From positions 1-10,804 of the forward strand of contig DATKWS010000237.1 of the NCBI GenBank assembly GCA_035529435.1: DNA of 10,804 nucleotides. The letters are read 5' to 3'. This DNA is from DATKWS01 sp035529435 (GTDB taxonomy: Bacteria; Krumholzibacteriota; Krumholzibacteriia; Krumholzibacteriales; Krumholzibacteriaceae). Below the pieces are notes generated by a model. It had not been told where the DNA came from. It did no database searches and saw only the letters and a list, made by a program, of their open reading frames with translations. The position numbers were made by a program, and so were the translations under genes. Shown piece after piece: positions 1-6,087 of the stretch; positions within the stretch are counted from its first letter, which is position 1, and each line of letters opens with the position of its first letter.

Positions 1-1166
1 CGCTCGATCGCCGTGCCGGGGCAGACCCGTATGCCGACGCTGAAGAGCACGCGCGGCACCTCGATCCGGTCGAGAAATTCGACCGTGCTCCGCACCGTCC
101 CCTCGGTCTCGCCCGGACCCCCGAAGAGGACCCAGATGCTGAAGGGAAGGCTGTACTTGCCGAACAGCCCCACGGCGCGCCCGATATCCTCCCTCGTGTA
201 GTTCTTCCCCAGCGCGCGCAGGACCGCGTCGGTGGCCGATTCGATACCGAAATCGACCATCGCGCAGCGCGAGGCCCTGAGCATGAAGACGAGATCGTCA
301 TCGATGTAGCCGGGATTCAGCATGCATGTCCACCAGATCTTCACCTCGTCCCGCATCGCCAGCCATTCCGTGCAGACCGCCTTGGCGTGATCGAGCGGGT
401 GGTTGAACTGGTTGTCGACGACGTAGGCGTCCCTCGCGCCGTACCGTTCGTAGAGCAGGCGGAATTCCGCCGCGACGTCCTCCGGGGGCCTGCACCGCAT
501 CCGCGATCCCTCGACGAGCGGGTAGGTGCAGTAGATGCAGTTGAACGGGCAGCCGCGCTTCGTCTGGATATTCGCGCTCCCGCCCGATCCGGCGTACCGG
601 CCGTGATCGATCAGCTCGCGCGCGGGCACGGGCAGCGCGGCGATATCCCCCGCATGGTCGGGCGGATTGAACCGCGGATCGCCGTTCACGATCCGCACGG
701 TGCCGGGGATGCCGCTGATGTCGCTTTTATTCTCCAGGCCGGCCAGAAGAGCGGGGAAATTCCACTCGCCCTCGCCCACGATACCGACATCGGCGCCGGT
801 GAGCCGCATGAGCGGGAGCGGCATCACGCTGAAACCGGAACCGCCCAGCACGACGGGGGCATCGGAAAGCTCCCGGCAGAGCGTGATGACGGCGCGGAGA
901 TCCTCGCGGAACGCCGTGTTCCGGAAATACGCCATCATCTCGATATTCCGGAACGAGACGCCGATCACCTCGGGATCGAACCGCCGCACGGCGTCGCGGA
1001 CGGCGGCCGCGGTATCGGGGACAAAGCACAGATCGAGGAGGGAGACCTCATGACCGGCGCGGCGCACGCTTGCTGCGAGGTACGCGAGGCCCAGCGGCTC
1101 CACCGGAACCCACCGGCACTCGCGCGACGGGCCGAGCTGGTTTGTCGATACGAGCAGTACCCTCAT
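1..1166 (-). CDS. B12-binding-type radical SAM enzyme (3' part outside window)
   Basis: This frame stays open from the ATG at 1164-1166 to the left edge, giving 388 visible codons and no stop, so the C-terminus is missing. Residues 1 to about 140 look like the Rossmann-like cobalamin-binding domain of this superfamily: an MRVLLVST start, EPLGLAYLAA near 23-32, VVLGGSGF at 105-112 and VGEGE at 130-134. The radical SAM core follows, with the [4Fe-4S] motif C206-x3-C210-x2-C213 (RGCPFNCIYC), a DFGIES segment, and a late FSVGIRVCPGT stretch typical of the core's end. The start lies one base after the upstream gene's TAG, and I see no well-spaced Shine-Dalgarno, so translation is probably coupled. 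Family members methylate unactivated carbons or do other radical chemistry. The substrate is inferred, from operon position only, to be the peptide encoded at 5778-5915. It is clearly more divergent from the two other B12-type enzymes here than they are from each other. Confidence 0.88.
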   Translation of the reverse strand, partial: MRVLLVSTNQLGPSRECRWVPVEPLGLAYLAASVRRAGHEVSLLDLCFVPDTAAAVRDAVRRFDPEVIGVSFRNIEMMAYFRNTAFREDLRAVITLCRELSDAPVVLGGSGFSVMPLPLMRLTGADVGIVGEGEWNFPALLAGLENKSDISGIPGTVRIVNGDPRFNPPDHAGDIAALPVPARELIDHGRYAGSGGSANIQTKRGCPFNCIYCTYPLVEGSRMRCRPPEDVAAEFRLLYERYGARDAYVVDNQFNHPLDHAKAVCTEWLAMRDEVKIWWTCMLNPGYIDDDLVFMLRASRCAMVDFGIESATDAVLRALGKNYTREDIGRAVGLFGKYSLPFSIWVLFGGPGETEGTVRSTVEFLDRIEVPRVLFSVGIRVCPGTAIE

Positions 1167-1167
1167 G

Positions 1168-3471
1168 CTACAGCCAGAACTCCACCCGGATGAACCTGAC
1201 GATCTGGCGCGTCAGCAGCTCTATGATGCGCCGCTTGCCGCAGTATATCTTGGCCTTGCCGGTCATGCCCGGCAGCAGCAGCATCTCCGGATTGTCGACC
1301 TCGCTCGTTACCACCACCACGGTGCGGTTGCTGTTTCGCGTCGCGACCGGCGAGATCGCGGCGACGGTTCCGTAAAACGCCATCGTGGGGAGTGAGCGGA
1401 CCTTGAGCTTGACCCTCTGCCCGACGGTGACGTCCGCGACGTCCTTCTCGGAAACGCGGATCTCGAGCATCATCGTGTCGCAGTCGGCGATCTGGCAGAT
1501 CTCCTCCCCGACATCGACATGCTCGAGACGGCGGTCCATCAGGTGATGCGTCGTGATGACGCCCGAGATGGGGCTCAGTATCGCGGTCCTCTCGCACTGC
1601 CAGCGCAGGTAATCGAGCTCCGCCTGGAGCCGGGCCGTCTCCGCTCTCGCCGCGCGGATCGTCTCGGGCCGGCTCCCCTTCAGCAGCACGGCGAGATCGC
1701 TCCCGGCGTGCTCGAGCTCCTTTGTCAGGATGTGCAGTTCCTGCTGTGCCTTCTCGTACTCGACCGACGCGACGAGATTCTTCTCGTGCAGCCCCGTGAT
1801 CCGTTCGAGCTCCTTTTCGGCGTAGAGGACCCTCGTCCGCTCCCGCTCGACGAGCTTCTGCTGCCGCTCCACCTCCTCATCGAGCGGACCGTTCTCGAGC
1901 AGTTCCAGCTCGGCCCGGCGCTTGGCCAGCTCCGCCTCGATCTTCCCGATCTCCGCCTCCAGCTCCGTATCGTCGAGACGGGCGATCAGGCCTCCCCGCC
2001 CGACGGAATCACCCTCCCCGACATACAGCTCCTCGATCGTGCCGGCGACCTCGGTCCGCACGTGAGCACGCAATCGCGGGAGCAGCTCGAATGTGCCCGA
2101 TATCTTGAGCTCCCACACGCCGAAGACCAGCACCAGCGCGACAACGGCGACGGCGACCCACCATCCGATCTTCCTGCGCCGGCTCATGCTCCGTATACCC
2201 CCTTCGCTGAAGAGGCTGTGAATCCGCACGGTCCACCGTTCCAGCGAGCCGGTGAACACGAGTACCATTATACCCAAAAGAACCACCAATCCTGAACCTT
2301 GAAATTGCGAGAAGACGAAATCCGCTATCTTGACGAATATGAACAGGAGCAGCCCGAACGAATAGGCGGCCGCCGCGATGCCGTAGAGGAGGAATATCCT
2401 CTTCTCGCGGCGGGTGATCTCCCGCATCGCACCGGCCGGGGCGCCGTCCCCGCGTCCCCCCCGCCGCGCGCCGCCGCCCCGGGCGCCGCCCGGCGAAACG
2501 AACAGCCCCTTCACGCGCCCCCCGAGATACTGGAACGCCTCCCGCCGGAGATTGGGAATGGCGAGCGTGTCGCTGAGGAGGTAGTACCCGTCGAGCTTGA
2601 TGAGGGGATTGAAATTGAATATCGCCGTGAGCCCCGATGTCGCGATGGCGATGCAGCACGCTTCGCTGAGCCACGTCTCCATATCGATCATGCGCCAGAC
2701 GATCACCGCGAGGGCCCAGATGAAGATCTGGAAGAACACCCCCGCGAACGAGACCCACAGCCGCCGGCGCTTCTCCGTGAACAGCCAGGCGTCGCTCACA
2801 TTGCTGTAGAATGCCGGCAGGAAATATATCAGCATGAAGCCCATCTCGTGGACATGCCCGCCGAAATGTTTGCACATGAGGCCGTGGGCAAGCTCGTGGA
2901 GTCCGGTCACGAGGAGCACGACGAGGAAGAAGGTCAGTATCGACCGCGGTACGAGGATCTCGCCGACCTGCGCGGTGTAATCGTCCCAGTTCGAGGCGAC
3001 GAGCGCCACCGCAACGAGCGTCACGAGGACGGCGAGCAGCACGAAATGGCGCGTGAAGAAAAAGCCGATACGCGGGACGAGGGCATCGAAGAAGCGGTCG
3101 GGATCGAATGCCTTTACCCGCAGGTAGAGGAGCTTCCCCATGGGCCCGCCCCGCCTGCTCCCCTCGCGCTGCCGGCGCGACAGCTCCCGCTCGGTCAGCT
3201 CGCTCTCGATGAGGCAGAGCTCCCCGAGCCGGTCGACGAACGCATCCAGCTTCCCGCGCGGCATCTCGGCCCCGAACCGATCTTCGAACCTCCGCCGGAC
3301 CTCGTCGAGCGATACGGTGCCGTCGAGTGCGGCGGCGATAAAATGCTCCGGTTCCTTGAAGCGGAAAAACCGCCTGGTGACGGGATCCTTGATCACGTAG
3401 TACACGGTTCCCGATTGCTCGATCGTGCTCGTGATCAGGTCGCTGCGGAATCTCGGGTGTTCGGTGCTCAT
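1168..3471 (-). CDS. PqqD-like / M50 zinc metalloprotease / HlyD-type adaptor fusion membrane protein
   Basis: This 767-residue protein has three recognisable parts. Residues about 10-90 resemble PqqD-like peptide-recognition domains (YYVIKDPVTRRFFRF, then a helical stretch). Residues about 135-410 form a multi-pass M50 protease region, with zinc motif HELAH at 192-196 and the partner motif NPLIKLDGYYLLSD at 288-301, in which D294 is the likely third ligand. After a membrane segment near 434-452 comes a HlyD/biotinyl-lipoyl adaptor: a barrel half near 465-500, a coiled-coil hairpin at about 501-625, then the second half (LSPISGVITTHH) and a beta-rich end. A Gly/Arg/Ala-rich low-complexity stretch lies at 326-347. 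The start is the ATG 18 bases after the preceding stop, with only a poor Shine-Dalgarno. Proteins with M50 plus HlyD regions are known beside peptide-export genes. The inferred role is to capture the modified peptide at the inner membrane, cut it and/or pass it outward. No ABC transporter or TolC-like protein is in view. Confidence 0.9.
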   Translation of the reverse strand: MSTEHPRFRSDLITSTIEQSGTVYYVIKDPVTRRFFRFKEPEHFIAAALDGTVSLDEVRRRFEDRFGAEMPRGKLDAFVDRLGELCLIESELTERELSRRQREGSRRGGPMGKLLYLRVKAFDPDRFFDALVPRIGFFFTRHFVLLAVLVTLVAVALVASNWDDYTAQVGEILVPRSILTFFLVVLLVTGLHELAHGLMCKHFGGHVHEMGFMLIYFLPAFYSNVSDAWLFTEKRRRLWVSFAGVFFQIFIWALAVIVWRMIDMETWLSEACCIAIATSGLTAIFNFNPLIKLDGYYLLSDTLAIPNLRREAFQYLGGRVKGLFVSPGGARGGGARRGGRGDGAPAGAMREITRREKRIFLLYGIAAAAYSFGLLLFIFVKIADFVFSQFQGSGLVVLLGIMVLVFTGSLERWTVRIHSLFSEGGIRSMSRRRKIGWWVAVAVVALVLVFGVWELKISGTFELLPRLRAHVRTEVAGTIEELYVGEGDSVGRGGLIARLDDTELEAEIGKIEAELAKRRAELELLENGPLDEEVERQQKLVERERTRVLYAEKELERITGLHEKNLVASVEYEKAQQELHILTKELEHAGSDLAVLLKGSRPETIRAARAETARLQAELDYLRWQCERTAILSPISGVITTHHLMDRRLEHVDVGEEICQIADCDTMMLEIRVSEKDVADVTVGQRVKLKVRSLPTMAFYGTVAAISPVATRNSNRTVVVVTSEVDNPEMLLLPGMTGKAKIYCGKRRIIELLTRQIVRFIRVEFWL

Positions 3472-3489
3472 CGTTCGCGTAGTGCCGAT

Positions 3490-4569
3490 CTAGCGTTTCT
3501 TTACCGCTCGCTGTTTCCACATTTCGACGAATGGATCCGGCTTGGCGAGGGTGCCGAAGTAGGAGAGGGCGTCCGCCTTGCACCCTCCCGCGCAGGTGCG
3601 GGCGAGCGCGCAGTCCCGGCAGAAATCGGGTATGGCGCTGCAAAAATTCTCGACCTCGGTGCTCCGGACGATGTTCCGGAACGAGTCCTCGAGCAGGTTC
3701 CCCAGGAGCACCTTGGAGCGGTTGCACATCCGCACGTTCCCGGCGGGGTCGATCACGAAGTAGGAGTGGCCCGCGCCGTCGCCGTTCAATGGGCAGAAGC
3801 CCGTGGTCACATTCTCGTGCTTCGAGAGATCGATGAGGCAGGGCGGCACCTGCACGCCGGCGCTGAGCCCGATCCTGTACCTGCCGGCAAGCGGCGCGCC
3901 GACATCGATCGCCTCCTGAATCTGCGCGGGATCCGGCACGAGTTGCTCCCAGTTATCGATTCCCCGCCCCCCGCACGCGACGCGGTTGAACAGTATCCAT
4001 TCGGCCCTGAGGAGCGCGTTCAGCTCGACGAATTCCTTGAACGCCCCGATATTGTCGCGGGTCGCGACAAAGACGGTATTCACGTGCCCGCCGAGCTCGA
4101 TGACATGCAGGATGGCGTCGATGGCCTCATCGAAGCTGCCGCCGCGGCCCGCGAGACGGTCGTGGATCTCGCGATCGTGACTGTGCAGCGAGACCTCGAA
4201 ATACTCGATGCCGCTGTCGAGGCACCGGTGTACCGTCTCCCGGGTGAGGAGCTTGCCGTTGCTGATGAGCACGGTGCCCTTGCCGCGCGAGGTGATGTGC
4301 GACGCTATCTCGAAAACGCCCTTTTTCATGAGCGGCTCACCCCCCGTCAGCCCGATGAAACGGCACTCGGTCTCATCGAATACCCTGTCGAGCACCAGCT
4401 TCGCCTCGTCCACCGTCAGCTCGTCACGCGGATAGTCCCCATCCTCCTTCCATACGTTGTAGCAGAAGACGCAGTTGTTGTGACACCTCCTCGTCAGCTC
4501 GAACAGGAGGTACGCGTGCGACATCCGGTCGTGCACTTCGCCGGATGGTTGCTTGTCAGCGGCCATCAT
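3490..4569 (-). CDS. SPASM-domain radical SAM peptide maturase (second of tandem pair)
   Basis: This 359-residue enzyme has the radical SAM motif C29-x3-C33-x2-C36 (CHNNCVFC) and the GGEP motif at 76-79, which helps bind SAM. Its C-terminal SPASM region carries auxiliary cluster cysteines: C244, C259, C282, C310 and the signature C317-x2-C320-x5-C326-x3-C330 (CRDCALARTCAGGC). SPASM enzymes such as PqqE, anSME and the sactipeptide and cyclophane synthases modify peptides or proteins by hydrogen abstraction, forming thioethers, C-C crosslinks or formylglycine. The exact reaction cannot be read from sequence. The ATG lies immediately after the TGA of the upstream paralogue, with GAGG seven bases before it. 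A later in-frame ATG (residue 16) would also keep all motifs. The length and arrangement closely match the neighbour at 4570-5649, so a duplication is likely. It is a cytoplasmic enzyme, and its inferred substrate is the peptide encoded at 5778-5915. Confidence 0.92.
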   Translation of the reverse strand: MMAADKQPSGEVHDRMSHAYLLFELTRRCHNNCVFCYNVWKEDGDYPRDELTVDEAKLVLDRVFDETECRFIGLTGGEPLMKKGVFEIASHITSRGKGTVLISNGKLLTRETVHRCLDSGIEYFEVSLHSHDREIHDRLAGRGGSFDEAIDAILHVIELGGHVNTVFVATRDNIGAFKEFVELNALLRAEWILFNRVACGGRGIDNWEQLVPDPAQIQEAIDVGAPLAGRYRIGLSAGVQVPPCLIDLSKHENVTTGFCPLNGDGAGHSYFVIDPAGNVRMCNRSKVLLGNLLEDSFRNIVRSTEVENFCSAIPDFCRDCALARTCAGGCKADALSYFGTLAKPDPFVEMWKQRAVKKR

Positions 4570-5649
4570 TCAACATCCTCTCGTTTCGAACTCGTCCCGC
4601 GAACCGAATCGCGAGACGGCCGGCCTGATCGCCTGCTCCCGCCAGAGGTGCAGGTACGGATCCTCGGCATCGGGCGATCCGTAGCAGACGTGCGCCGAGG
4701 AGCGGCATCCGCCTTTGCAGACGCCCACGTCGGGACAATCCCGGCAGAACGCCGGCACTGCTTCGATGAATCGATCGAGAAATTCGTGCCGGAGGAGCCG
4801 TTCGAACGGTTCCTCGAGAAGGTTCCCCAGTACAACGGGGGAATGGCTGCATACCTTGAGGTTTCCCAGGGGATCGATCGCGAAGAGTGACCGCTCGGGA
4901 TCGCCGACCCCGCAGAAGCCCGGCCTGATCCGCCGGTACTTCGTCACGTCGTTGAGGCACGGCAGGATCGGCGTGGAGATCGAGAGCGTCATGCCGTACA
5001 GCGCGCACACCTCGTCGCCCGCCGCGAGCGCCGCGTCGATCGCCCCGGGGGCGGGCATATGCTGCTGCCACCCGGTGAGCCCCGCTCCCCCCGGCACGAA
5101 CCGCCCCAGCGCGACGTTCTTGACGCCGAGAAGCGCATTCAATTCGAGGGTGCCGACGAAACGGTCGATATTCTCCGCGAGCCCGACAAAGAACGTGTAC
5201 ACGGTGCCGCCACGACTCTTGATGCCGAGGATCGCCTCGATCACCTTCTCGAACACGTCGCCCCCCGAGATCCGGTTGTGCTGATCGCGATCGTCGCTCA
5301 GGAGGGTGATCTGAAACCGGTCGACCCCGCTCGAGAGACACCGGTCGATCGCCTCACCCGTCAGGAGCGCCCCGTTTGTGACGAGGCTCACGCTCACCCC
5401 CCGCTCCTTGATAAACGAGACGATCTCGAAGATGTCGTCCCTGAGGAGCGGCTCGCCGCCGGACAGGGTGATACACTCGCACCCCGTCTCATCGATCGCA
5501 CGGTCGAGCAGCGCGAGCGCCCGCTCCCGTTCCAGCTGTTCCACCCGCCGCGCCCCCGTCATCTTCCACGCGTTGTAGCAGAACACGCAGCGGCAATTGC
5601 AGCCACCGGAAACCTCGTACATAAGCACGATCCGTTTCGGTCTCTTCAC
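4570..5649 (-). CDS. SPASM-domain radical SAM peptide maturase (first of tandem pair, GTG start)
   Basis: I place the start at the GTG at 5647-5649. It has AAGGA ten bases upstream, and the resulting 359-residue protein begins shortly before the first motif, exactly the length of its downstream paralogue. A TTG 25 codons earlier would run through a non-coding hairpin region. Motifs are C17-x3-C21-x2-C24 (CNCRCVFC), GGEP at 64-67, and SPASM cysteines C231, C246, C267 and C302-x2-C305-x5-C311-x3-C315 (CRDCPDVGVCKGGC), plus C322. It is the first enzyme gene after the precursor gene, 128 bases away, and abuts the next radical SAM gene (TGA directly followed by ATG). The inferred role is crosslinking or other radical modification of the precursor core. 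No PqqD-like recognition domain is visible in this protein, so leader recognition may be supplied by the PqqD-like domain of the membrane protein at 1168-3471. Confidence 0.92.
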   Translation of the reverse strand: MKRPKRIVLMYEVSGGCNCRCVFCYNAWKMTGARRVEQLERERALALLDRAIDETGCECITLSGGEPLLRDDIFEIVSFIKERGVSVSLVTNGALLTGEAIDRCLSSGVDRFQITLLSDDRDQHNRISGGDVFEKVIEAILGIKSRGGTVYTFFVGLAENIDRFVGTLELNALLGVKNVALGRFVPGGAGLTGWQQHMPAPGAIDAALAAGDEVCALYGMTLSISTPILPCLNDVTKYRRIRPGFCGVGDPERSLFAIDPLGNLKVCSHSPVVLGNLLEEPFERLLRHEFLDRFIEAVPAFCRDCPDVGVCKGGCRSSAHVCYGSPDAEDPYLHLWREQAIRPAVSRFGSRDEFETRGC

Positions 5650-5663
5650 GATACCTCGATCCT
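5647..5663 (-). promoter_or_regulatory. Ribosome binding site deciding the GTG start of the first SPASM enzyme
   Basis: On the minus strand AAGGA (about 5658-5662) is followed by ten bases and the GTG at 5647-5649. A closer GAGG lies four bases before the GTG. This, and the equal length of the two SPASM paralogues, favours GTG over the upstream TTG at 5722-5724. Confidence 0.6.
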
Positions 5664-5777
5664 TCCACGCTGCGGCACGGCAACGGACATCGTTATCGCG
5701 TGGAACGCGCGGCCGGGAGATCAAGCCGCAAAAAGGGGGGGGACGGCGTGCGGCGCTTCATGGGCTTTTCGAGATAC
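5650..5777 (-). other. Intercistronic region between precursor and first SPASM gene
   Basis: The 128 bases hold no credible gene. On the minus strand they contain a C8-T5 homopolymer pair (forward A5 at 5730-5734, G8 at 5735-5742) inside a possible hairpin, GCCGCA and TGCGGC with an 18-base loop. A small CGCGT-TCC-ACGCG stem lies at 5697-5709. No terminator with a trailing T-run is evident, so read-through into the enzyme genes is expected. The hairpins could partially terminate or stabilise an abundant precursor transcript. The G8 run is a candidate sequencing-error or slippage site. Confidence 0.5.
5732..5749 (+). repeat. Right-of-precursor arm of an inverted repeat flanking the precursor gene
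   Basis: Forward AAAGGGGGGGGACGGCGT here matches the reverse complement of 5963-5983, except for a 3-base insertion (TCC) in the latter, giving 18 paired positions. The two arms enclose the precursor gene, its Shine-Dalgarno and a local hairpin. The arm begins about 29 bases past the precursor stop. Confidence 0.6.
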
Positions 5778-5915
5778 CTACCATGGCATGGGCATGTAGC
5801 AAAGCCATGGCCTGGTGGCAACCCTCTCCTCCAGCTCCTCAACCTCGAGCTCCTCCAGAAGCTGCTTCTTCAGCTCCTCGTCCTTCAAGGCCTTCAGGAT
5901 TTTTTCCTTACTCAT
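5778..5915 (-). CDS. RiPP precursor peptide, 45 residues
   Basis: This short gene begins at the ATG at 5913-5915 and ends at the TAG at 5778-5780. A GGAGGTGAT Shine-Dalgarno, matching the 16S anti-SD almost completely, lies seven bases upstream, which is by far the best ribosome site in the window. The peptide starts MSKEKILKALKDEELKKQLL and continues as a Lys/Glu/Leu-rich, probably helical leader to about residue 32. It then changes abruptly to VATR and a C-terminal PWLCYMPMPW. The last ten residues hold two Trp, one Tyr, one Cys, two Met and three Pro, a composition typical of modified core peptides. PW, both times encoded CCATGG, opens and closes the core. No Gly-Gly cleavage site is visible; cleavage near A33 or R35 is a guess. 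It sits between two B12-type and two SPASM radical SAM genes on the same strand. I recognise no known precursor family. The function of the product is unknown. Confidence 0.9.
   Translation of the reverse strand: MSKEKILKALKDEELKKQLLEELEVEELEERVATRPWLCYMPMPW
5781..5810 (-). repeat. Inverted repeat within the core-encoding segment
   Basis: CCATGGC at 5781-5787 and GCCATGG at 5804-5810 form a perfect 7-base inverted repeat with a 16-base loop. It covers codons 36-45 of the precursor. It follows partly from both PW pairs using CCATGG, which is itself palindromic, so a structural role is uncertain. Confidence 0.5.
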
Positions 5916-5918
5916 TGT

Positions 5919-5931
5919 ATCACCTCCCTCC
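5919..5931 (-). promoter_or_regulatory. Very strong Shine-Dalgarno of the precursor gene
   Basis: On the minus strand GGAGGGAGGTGAT precedes the ATG. GGAGGTGAT (5919-5927) pairs with nine consecutive bases of the canonical 16S 3' tail, and the GGAGG core ends seven bases from the ATG. A second GGAGG overlaps upstream. The other operon genes have weak or coupled starts, so the precursor is expected to be made in large excess over its enzymes. Confidence 0.85.
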
Positions 5932-5951
5932 ACTCACGTATTTCTTTTTGA

Positions 5952-5969
5952 ACGGCGTCACGACGCCGT
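5952..5969 (-). promoter_or_regulatory. Local hairpin in the precursor 5' leader
   Basis: On the minus strand ACGGCGTC-GT-GACGCCGT is a perfect inverted repeat, in practice a 7-pair stem with a CGTG loop. It lies 36 bases upstream of the precursor ATG and is followed by TTCAAAAAGAAA, not by a T-run, so it is not a standard terminator. It could protect a processed 5' end or switch with the longer flanking repeat, which shares one of its arms. Confidence 0.55.
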
Positions 5970-5983
5970 CCCGGACCCCCTTT
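5963..5983 (-). repeat. Leader-side arm of an inverted repeat flanking the precursor gene
   Basis: Read on the minus strand this is AAAGGGGG-TCC-GGGACGGCGT. Apart from the TCC insert it is identical to the forward strand at 5732-5749, so the two are inverted relative to each other. Its 3' seven bases are also one arm of the local hairpin at 5952-5969, making the two foldings mutually exclusive in RNA. Confidence 0.6.
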
Positions 5984-5997
5984 CCACCATCGGTCCT

Positions 5998-6075
5998 TTA
6001 TCCGTCGTACCCAAGCAACGCCGCAATTACGCCGTTCCCCCATCCATCGATTGACAACGCAACCGGTACGACCAT
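5998..6075 (-). CDS. Possible 25-residue peptide, doubtful
   Basis: A minus-strand ATG at 6073-6075, 12 bases after the preceding enzyme's stop, opens a 25-codon frame ending TAA. It begins MVVPVALSIDGWGNG and ends ALLGYDG. A G-rich stretch lies before the start, but spacing is long and no clear GGAGG is present. Third-position base use is mixed, unlike the strongly GC-ending neighbours. It could be a second small precursor or leader peptide, but chance is as likely. Confidence 0.2.
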   Translation of the reverse strand: MVVPVALSIDGWGNGVIAALLGYDG

Positions 6076-6087
6076 GCGGGCTGCCCC

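Noticed and set aside
2009..3727. Minus-strand open frame of 572 codons in another phase
   Set aside because: It overlaps the PqqD-M50-HlyD gene out of frame and its translation is Arg/Ala/Gly/Pro-rich with no domain pattern.
2299..4890. Long plus-strand open frame of 863 codons
   Set aside because: It lies antisense to the M50-HlyD and SPASM genes, whose motifs are unmistakable. Its Glu/Arg/Pro-rich translation is a codon-bias shadow in GC-rich DNA.
5650..5724. TTG start for the first SPASM enzyme
   Set aside because: It has no ribosome site, runs through the hairpin-rich intercistronic region and adds 25 residues not matched in the paralogue. The GTG at 5647-5649 fits better.
5952..5969. 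Rho-independent terminator upstream of the precursor
   Set aside because: The stem is strong, but neither strand has a T-run directly after it, so termination is not supported.
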